Of a stretch of DNA of 12,858 nt, positions 7,566-12,858 are shown in pieces (positions within the stretch are counted from its first letter, which is position 1; each line of letters opens with the position of its first letter). A model generated the notes under the pieces. That model saw only the letters and a list, made by a program, of their open reading frames with translations, was not told the origin of the DNA and did not search any database. Source of the DNA: Campylobacteraceae bacterium (GTDB lineage Bacteria; Campylobacterota; Campylobacteria; Campylobacterales; Sulfurospirillaceae); NCBI GenBank assembly GCA_019162915.1, contig JAFLKZ010000080.1, positions 1,090-13,947 of the forward strand, read 5' to 3'. A program made the position numbers and the translations under genes.

Positions 7566-8902
7566 TCTCTATCTCCTCTTAAAAATTTGATGATGCTTAG
7601 TTGCGAAAATATATCATCAAAATCGTTATTGATTTGTGGTCGAAAAAGATCAAGATATTCTCTAACCAACTCCAATCCATTTTTATCTTTATCCGATTTT
7701 GTATCATTGAAAATCGTTGTAAACATAGCTTTTACAGAACCGTTTGGATACTGGTATGTTGCCAAAATAGCTTCTTTGTATCTTTTGAGAGAATGATGAA
7801 GAGAGTGAGGTAAAGTAACTTTTTCAGTTAATATACCATTTACAAGTTCATTATATTTTTGATACCTTTCATCTTGCAATGCCAAAGTTGAGCTAAACCA
7901 TTGCCCTGAATGTTTGGTTATTTTTATACTAATTCTATTCTTTATATTTTTGTTTTCTTTTGCCTTATCCAATAAATCTAAAGAGCTATTGATGGCGTTT
8001 CTTAACGGATACTTATAGTAAGCTATATTGACTCCAAAACTTAAACTTACATCATTACCAACTATCTCTTTAAATCTTTTATCTAAAACACTAATGTAGT
8101 CTAGAAATGTTTTATCTTCAAACTTTACAGGTAAAAAAGCTAAAATATCATCTCCTCCTGCATAGATGAGTTCTCCTCCAAAATCATAGTTCGTGATAGT
8201 GTGAATATCTTTACCATCAGTAAAAAATTTATAAAGCTTCTCCGACAAATCTTTAATTTTCATAGGGTCATCTGTCGCTTCATCTTTGATTTTAGCTCCA
8301 ATTTTATCGCCATCTGCTGTAATAACAGCATAGTATTTGAAACCTAGTTTTTCTGATAATTCTTCGATAGTTTTAACTTTGCTATTCTTAATCTCGTTTT
8401 CTTGATATTGTGAAATCCAATTTTTTTTCACTTCAGATTCAAAGTCTCTTTGTTGTTCTTTGCTATCTAAGATTTTGTTGAGTGCAAAAATGATATTTTG
8501 ATCAATCTCCTTTAGCTCATCTGCACTTGCAATGATTGAGTGATTTGTCATATTGTTCATCAGCTCAAAGGCTATTGATTCATCTTTGATATTTTCCGCC
8601 ATCTTTTTAAAAGTTAGTTCTAGCTTGTTACTCAAAATATCTCTTATTTCACTTTTTGATTTTTCACTTTGAGCAATAAATCTATCATGAAACAATCCCA
8701 TCTTATGTTCTTTCACGAGTGCTTCTGCCCCAACATATGGAACCAAAACATCGAATTCATCTTTGATGTTAATAAGCAATGTTTTCATGAAAAGTGAAAA
8801 ATAGTAACTTCCAGCTTTGAGCTTTTTGGTTTTATGGTCACCATTTAATGTATCAAAGATTGTGTCGTAAATTGGTCCGAGTGTATATGCTACGTAGTTC
8901 AT
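7562..8902 (-). CDS. cmr2: Cas10/Cmr2 large subunit, HD-less, with intact GGDD cyclase motif
   Basis: Cas10 is the signalling subunit that makes a nucleotide second messenger when target RNA is bound. At 446 aa it is short. The palm domain motif YAGGDD (Gly249-Gly250-Asp251-Asp252) is intact, and the preceding strand YYAVITADGDKIG (190-202) carries the other acidic metal ligands. No N-terminal HD nuclease motif is present, and the protein has no cysteines, so the usual zinc-binding module is missing. The N-terminus (YVAYTLGPIYDTI, then AGSYYFSLFMKTLL and GLFHDRFIA) resembles the compact Cmr2 of Bacteroidota III-B systems, as far as I recall. DNA cleavage by this subunit is therefore unlikely, and the defence output should run through signal-activated effectors. 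The ATG overlaps the cmr1 stop (ATGA), with AAAGG upstream. Confidence 0.95.
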   Translation of the reverse strand: MNYVAYTLGPIYDTIFDTLNGDHKTKKLKAGSYYFSLFMKTLLINIKDEFDVLVPYVGAEALVKEHKMGLFHDRFIAQSEKSKSEIRDILSNKLELTFKKMAENIKDESIAFELMNNMTNHSIIASADELKEIDQNIIFALNKILDSKEQQRDFESEVKKNWISQYQENEIKNSKVKTIEELSEKLGFKYYAVITADGDKIGAKIKDEATDDPMKIKDLSEKLYKFFTDGKDIHTITNYDFGGELIYAGGDDILAFLPVKFEDKTFLDYISVLDKRFKEIVGNDVSLSFGVNIAYYKYPLRNAINSSLDLLDKAKENKNIKNRISIKITKHSGQWFSSTLALQDERYQKYNELVNGILTEKVTLPHSLHHSLKRYKEAILATYQYPNGSVKAMFTTIFNDTKSDKDKNGLELVREYLDLFRPQINNDFDDIFSQLSIIKFLRGDRE

Positions 8903-9918
8903 TGGGCAACCTTTATAATATTTCTTTCTGCTAAATAATCCATAAATTTGTATAAATCAAATTCATTTTCTTTTGGCGCAATAATGTCAAATTCTTTTTT
9001 GCCGTATTGAAATTTGAAGCTTTTTCCATAAAGTATTTTATAAAAATCATTACAAAGAAGATAAATCGTATCGCCTATATATTTAAACTCTATTGGAGAC
9101 CTCATTCGTTTTATGTTTTTATTATTACATGTAATAGTTACTTTTTCGACAGAGGGTGTCCTAAACTCGTAATATCCAGCAAGCCCTAGCATTGAACGAA
9201 TAAAGCGATAATTTTCTTCTTTGGGGTCCAGCGTGTCGATTGGGGTATTAGCATTTTTGGATACTGCAAGAGTTGGAAATTCTTTTTTAATTTGTCTTTT
9301 TTCCCACCTTATACCATCTTTTGCAAAATATTCCCAAAGATATGCTTTTTTATAGCCTCCATGATTATTGCCCATTTTTAAAAGCTTATAAAAGTCCCCA
9401 ACTATTTTTTCCCAATTCTTTTCATTTACTTTTGTATCTAGCTTGTAGATTTTTGGATAATATTTTTTTGCATAGCTAACAAAAGATGTTGGCATTGTTT
9501 TTTCATCCCAGAAAGAACCATATCCTTTTGAGCTTCTACTGCCAAAATTTGTTATTGCTAAAAACTTGGGGAATTCAGTTTGCATAACCTCAATCAATTT
9601 AGTATTAAAGGATATAAACTCGACTGTTAATTGAGCTGATGAGAGTTGTTTATTGTCTCTTGCAAAGTAAAGTGGTGGAAATTTATCAAAATTCTTAATA
9701 TTCCAATCTTTGGTTGTAATTTTGACTTTATAATCAAAATATTTCTCACCTTGTGTACCTTTTAGTGGTTTAATATCTGGATGTTTTAATGCTATCAAAA
9801 ATCTATCAAACTTAGGCTTTAGCTCTGAAGCTCTAAGCGTCGCCCCCGCTTGATCACTTTGAAAATGAATTATGGGTGTGTATTGTTTTAGTGTAAAACT
9901 TAGCTTGAAATTGCTCAT
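8899..9918 (-). CDS. cmr1: Type III-B RAMP protein Cmr1
   Basis: Cmr1 is the tandem-RAMP subunit at the crRNA 3' end of the complex. With the chosen start it has 339 aa. The N-terminus shows FKLSFTLKQYTPIIHFQSD followed by GATLRASELKPKFDRFLI (25-42), the clearest Cmr1 signature. ITNFGSRSSKGYGSF (122-136) is the glycine-rich RAMP loop. An ATG at 9948 would extend the protein by ten residues, but the one at 9918 has AAAAGGA eight bases upstream and begins right where family homology starts, 4 nt after the upstream stop. The stop overlaps the cas10 start. Confidence 0.93.
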   Translation of the reverse strand: MSNFKLSFTLKQYTPIIHFQSDQAGATLRASELKPKFDRFLIALKHPDIKPLKGTQGEKYFDYKVKITTKDWNIKNFDKFPPLYFARDNKQLSSAQLTVEFISFNTKLIEVMQTEFPKFLAITNFGSRSSKGYGSFWDEKTMPTSFVSYAKKYYPKIYKLDTKVNEKNWEKIVGDFYKLLKMGNNHGGYKKAYLWEYFAKDGIRWEKRQIKKEFPTLAVSKNANTPIDTLDPKEENYRFIRSMLGLAGYYEFRTPSVEKVTITCNNKNIKRMRSPIEFKYIGDTIYLLCNDFYKILYGKSFKFQYGKKEFDIIAPKENEFDLYKFMDYLAERNIIKVAQ

Positions 9919-9922
9919 ATAC

Positions 9923-11806
9923 TTAATCCTTTTGGATGAGTTTGTCAATAATTTTATTAATAAATTCTGTTATCTCTCTTTTGGTTAAAATATTGTCTTT
10001 AAGGCAAAAAAACATCTGTTCTTTCCCTCCATAGTAGGCTTCATTTTTTTCTATATATGCATGAAAGAGTTTTCTAAGAGCTTTTGATTTGTAACTATAT
10101 ACAGAACATTTTGTATCGTTGTAAATGATGTAATGCTTAAAATCGACAAGATCGACAATGGTACTAAAGTGGGGTGTCAGACTATAGATATAAGGGATTT
10201 CGTTGCGATATTGAATGGAGGCAATTGACTTTTGAGCCAAGACTTCATCTTCTTGCGTAACGCCTTGTTTTTGTCTGTCCATATAACGAATTGCTTTTAT
10301 TTCATCACTGGTTGCGCCATGGCGTTTCATACCAATTTTATGGGCTTTGTCATTGATGGCAACTAAAGTTTGAAACCTTGTTAGTGTGTGGTTAAATCGT
10401 TGTGCAATTTGCTCTAGTGAAGCGGGAAAGTAACTCAATGGTCCATGATGGTCAATACTCTCATGAACCATAGGCATGTCCATATCTCTTTCAAGTTCAA
10501 TAAAAACAGGTATATCATCAGCGCTCAGTTGCAAAAGCTCTTCTTTGTAATCACTTACTTTAGCTCCCCATTTGAGTTGCTTGTCATAAAATTTGGCGCG
10601 GTATTTTTCCAACATTCCTTTGATTTCATGCATCTCAAGGTCATAGCCACCAAGAAAATAAACATGCTGTTTTTTCTTTAATACCGGGAGTTGTTCTACT
10701 TTATTTACATGTAAAAAGCCTGGATAGATAATTTTAAATAATTCTTCTTTAATTCTATTTTTTTCAAGAATATTTTTTACGATATGTACATCAAATAATA
10801 AGGCTTTCTTGCGAGCTAATTTTGAGAGAGGTTCTTCTGGAAGTAATTTTTCATTTGGATTTGTTTTAGGATTATAAGTAATAATAATCCCTTTTGAGTC
10901 ATTTTTAATGTACTCTTTAAGTGCCATATATTTATAAACAAGGTCATTAAATGTAAAGCTTTGGGTAAATTTGCATTCAAAGAGATATAAACGATTATTT
11001 TTAAAAGCAAGAATATCAAATTCATTATTGACAAGACTTCCATCTATGCCATTATTACTAAAAATAATTTCAGCACCTATGAGCACGTCATCGAATCCTA
11101 ATTCCTTGATAATAAGATAAATGTAGTCCTCAAAAAGTCCACCTTCAAGATAACCTTTTTCTTTTATGTTGCCATCTGTATTAAAAAGTCCTAGCTCTTC
11201 GAAAACGGGTACTAAAGTATTTTTAGGATGACCATTAAGTGTTAAAGATTTACGAATAGCCATATAATCGTTGTAGTGGCTAAAAATTTTATAAATATTT
11301 TCTTTGTGCTTGTCTATCCACGGAATATCTTTTTTGAGTTTTACCGTATACCCGAAAGACTCAAGATAATCAATAACGCCAAGTTTATACTCCATCTTAT
11401 GATTTGAGAAGCCCTCTTTAGAGATAAGGTTATACTCGTTTTCATAGGCATTGAAGGCAAGTAGTTTGATGTCTATGTTATCTATCTTAGAGCCAATATA
11501 AGCAGCTGTAGAGCCCAAGGAATGAGAGATATCGAAATAAACATCAGAAAATTGTTTAGCTATCTCTAAAATAGCATCTATTTTTAGATAATTATCTTCA
11601 TCAATGATATGTTCACATACAATTTCAAAATGTAATTTATACTTTTGTCTAAAGTGCTCAAGCATTTTTGTATGGTGTGACATATTTTTCTGACTTGCTG
11701 TTGATGAGTCAAAGACTAATATAACTTTATCCAAACGTTCTTTGAACTCATTAATAATATTTAGTAACGAGGTGTCAAATTCACCGATGATTGAAATAAG
11801 GGTCAT
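9923..11806 (-). CDS. CARF-PD-(D/E)XK nuclease (Card1/Can2-like) fused to a DHH-like phosphoesterase domain
   Basis: Three parts are visible in 627 aa. Residues 1-150 form a Rossmann-like sensor (MTLISIIGEF, KVILVFDSST, then VYFDISHSLGST at 89-100, resembling the DxxH(S/G) ligand motif of CARF domains). Residues about 220-350 carry a PD-(D/E)XK nuclease core: GGLFEDYIYLI (Glu226), NEFDILAF (Asp264) and LFECKF (Glu277, Lys279). This is the layout of Card1/Can2 effectors, which degrade nucleic acid when cyclic oligoadenylate binds. Residues about 380-627 are extra: HVYFLGGYDLEM, then ESIDHHGP (Asp452-His-His), then VAINDKAHKIGMKRHGATSDEI. The DHHG motif suggests a DHH-family phosphoesterase, although the canonical DxDxDG motif is reduced to GGYD. 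The ATG overlaps the CorA-like stop as ATGA, so translation is coupled. The domain assignments at both ends are homology by eye. Confidence 0.82.
   Translation of the reverse strand: MTLISIIGEFDTSLLNIINEFKERLDKVILVFDSSTASQKNMSHHTKMLEHFRQKYKLHFEIVCEHIIDEDNYLKIDAILEIAKQFSDVYFDISHSLGSTAAYIGSKIDNIDIKLLAFNAYENEYNLISKEGFSNHKMEYKLGVIDYLESFGYTVKLKKDIPWIDKHKENIYKIFSHYNDYMAIRKSLTLNGHPKNTLVPVFEELGLFNTDGNIKEKGYLEGGLFEDYIYLIIKELGFDDVLIGAEIIFSNNGIDGSLVNNEFDILAFKNNRLYLFECKFTQSFTFNDLVYKYMALKEYIKNDSKGIIITYNPKTNPNEKLLPEEPLSKLARKKALLFDVHIVKNILEKNRIKEELFKIIYPGFLHVNKVEQLPVLKKKQHVYFLGGYDLEMHEIKGMLEKYRAKFYDKQLKWGAKVSDYKEELLQLSADDIPVFIELERDMDMPMVHESIDHHGPLSYFPASLEQIAQRFNHTLTRFQTLVAINDKAHKIGMKRHGATSDEIKAIRYMDRQKQGVTQEDEVLAQKSIASIQYRNEIPYIYSLTPHFSTIVDLVDFKHYIIYNDTKCSVYSYKSKALRKLFHAYIEKNEAYYGGKEQMFFCLKDNILTKREITEFINKIIDKLIQKD
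9927..9933 (-). promoter_or_regulatory. Ribosome-binding site deciding the cmr1 start
   Basis: AAAAGGA on the minus strand lies eight bases before the ATG at 9918 and overlaps the last codons of the upstream effector gene. The alternative ATG at 9948 has no comparable site and would add a non-homologous leader of ten residues. Confidence 0.65.
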
Positions 11807-12858
11807 TTAATTATAAGCCATGTAATGCGTGATAATAGTAACGCTAAAACAAGTGCGATGCCAGTCCATATTACACTACCTATATTAAATGAACATATTT
11901 CTAATGAACTTTTAAATGAATCGGTATCAAAAGTATTAATTCCAAAAAATCCCAGTACAAGGGTTGGTGGTAAAAACAAAGCACCAAGTCTTGAAAGTTT
12001 ATCTAAACTTTTTTGTCTTTTCTTTTCATTTTTCAAATCTGATAAAGCATGGAGCTCTGATATTTCATTATTTAGATCTTTAATATCTCTTTCAATCTTT
12101 AAGATTGCTATAGCCTTTTCATTTCTATACCTTGCTCTCTTGAAGTAATTTCTCTGAAGTAAAAATTATTGATAAACTGAACATATTCTTGGTAAATTTC
12201 ACCAACTTTTGTTGAATCAATGTCAATTTCCCTAGCTATTTGACTTACTTCTCCTGAAAACTTTAATACAGTCGCTCTGACCATAAGTAGCAAACTAAAC
12301 ATTTGAAAATAAATCGTTTTCATATGGATTAAAGAGAAGTCATTATCTGACAAACATACAAAAGAATATCGACTGGTACCATATAATGTACCTTTTTGTT
12401 GCCATCTCGGATAAGTTGCTTTTGATGTTAGTACTTCTTGCATTTCGTTATTATGGATAGTCTTCCCATCACCATCAATAAAAATATATTCATACCAAGC
12501 ATCATTTGTTTTGTAGTTCTTCTTTAGTTCTTCTATGAGCTCTTGGTTCTTAAAATAAGAAATTACAAACATTCTATCATCAATGGAAGGAGTGATTTTT
12601 TCAACAGGTATTAAATACTGTATGATTTTTGAAAGTTCTATCTCTGTTGGGGCTACTTCATAGTTAAAAGTTTCACTAACACCATTAATACTAATATAGT
12701 CTGGGACTAAGGAACATTGATTCTTTGCATCTAAGTATTCAGGATAAATTCTCCTACCATAATCATTTATTTCAAGTACGGATTTTATGTCACAATAAGT
12801 ATCGTTTTTGATATGAAAAGAAATAATCCCTATCCCTGTTTCAAATATTCTTAGATTA
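11803..12858 (-). pseudogene. CorA-like membrane effector of type III CRISPR, frameshifted and cut by the window edge
   Basis: CorA-family proteins linked to type III-B loci are membrane effectors opened by a second messenger. Reading leftwards from the window edge the frame is open and encodes a soluble domain including YLIPVEKITPSIDDRMFVIS and, later, REITSREQGIEM, then stops at 12108. Continuing in the -1 frame from about 12120 restores the family pattern: EKAIAILKIERDIKDLNNEI (coiled helix), LFLPPTLVLGFFGINTF (first membrane segment, ending in a GIN variant of the CorA GMN motif), and IWTGIALVLALLLSRITWLIIK (second membrane segment). The two frames overlap between about 12108 and 12165. 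A missing base near 12120 explains it best. Without repair, the product loses both membrane helices. The true start lies beyond 12858. It could be a sequencing error. It is the first operon gene visible. Confidence 0.85.

Larger units (their letters stand above)
1597..10714. repeat. Seven dispersed TTACATGTAA palindromes
   Basis: Perfect 10-nt palindromes occur at 1597-1606, 1745-1754, 3058-3067, 3390-3399, 4216-4225, 9125-9134 and 10705-10714. Two are in the leader, three in RT-cas1, one in cmr1 and one in the CARF fusion gene. Two extend to TTTACATGTAAA. With base composition near one-third GC, fewer than one copy would be expected in 12.9 kb. In genes they encode LHVK/LHVN or TCK/TCN, so they are not a single protein motif. 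Probably a genome-wide over-represented word. Confidence 0.7.

Noticed and set aside
7562..8902. N-terminal HD nuclease in Cas10
   Set aside because: The His-Asp pairs present (for example near residues 22-23 and 72-73) are not arranged like an HD site, and the protein is too short to hold that domain plus the two palm domains.
9919..9948. Upstream ATG of cmr1 giving ten extra residues
   Set aside because: The ATG at 9918 has a good ribosome-binding site and coincides with the start of family similarity.
11803..12036. Separate 77-aa membrane protein starting at a TTG
   Set aside because: The frame stays open upstream of that TTG and continues the coiled helix of the CorA-like protein, so it is the C-terminal part of the broken gene.
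12108..12130. Programmed -1 ribosomal frameshifting joining the CorA-like frames
   Set aside because: The bases around the junction (GAA ATG AAA AGG) do not form a standard X-XXY-YYZ slippery heptamer, and no strong downstream stem is evident. A deletion or sequencing error is simpler.
11825..12148. Plus-strand open frame of 107 codons
   Set aside because: It lies opposite the CorA-like gene, whose two membrane helices and coiled region are well supported on the minus strand.

Overview
The window is AT-rich bacterial DNA. It holds one complete type III-B (Cmr) CRISPR-Cas locus, with one unrelated gene at the left edge. Low GC, tightly overlapping genes and protein style suggest a Campylobacterota (Sulfurospirillum/Sulfurimonas/Arcobacter-like) host. 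That assignment is from general impression and cannot be proved from the window.

Layout: (1) 90-932, plus strand, an SPFH/band-7 (paraslipin-like) protein that seems to lack its usual N-terminal membrane anchor, followed by a strong hairpin terminator at 947-980. (2) 1104-1431, a short CRISPR array of five repeats and four spacers. It is best read on the minus strand, with the decayed leader-distal repeat at the left end. (3) 1432-1835, an AT-rich leader between the array and cas2. It has no credible gene but is rich in structure: a 20-bp inverted repeat around a repeat-like core, four copies of AAAGTTCGCAA, and two TTACATGTAA palindromes. (4) 1836-12858, a minus-strand operon whose promoter lies beyond the right edge. 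In transcription order: a CorA-like membrane effector (incomplete at the window edge and frameshifted near 12120), a CARF/PD-(D/E)XK nuclease fused to a DHH-like phosphoesterase domain, cmr1, cas10/cmr2, cmr3, cmr4, cmr5, cmr6, an RT-Cas1 fusion, and cas2. Neighbouring genes overlap (ATGA, TAGTG or TGATG junctions) or lie within about 11 nt of each other, so this looks like one translationally coupled unit.

How the parts fit together: RT-Cas1 and Cas2 would acquire spacers, possibly from RNA. Cmr1, 3, 4, 5 and 6 with Cas10 form the crRNA-guided complex. Cmr4 keeps its likely target-RNA-cleaving Asp. Cas10 is short, has no HD nuclease domain and no cysteines, but keeps GGDD, so its output is probably a nucleotide second messenger. 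Two candidate receivers head the operon: the CorA-like channel and the CARF nuclease. CorA effectors of type III-B systems such as that of Bacteroides fragilis respond to SAM-AMP, and there a separate DHH-type phosphodiesterase (NrN) removes the signal. Here a DHH-like domain is fused to the CARF nuclease. The most interesting hypothesis is that one polypeptide combines a signal-activated nuclease with a signal-degrading domain. No cas6 is present, so crRNA processing must rely on a gene elsewhere. The CorA frameshift, if real, would have disconnected the membrane effector from the rest of the system.
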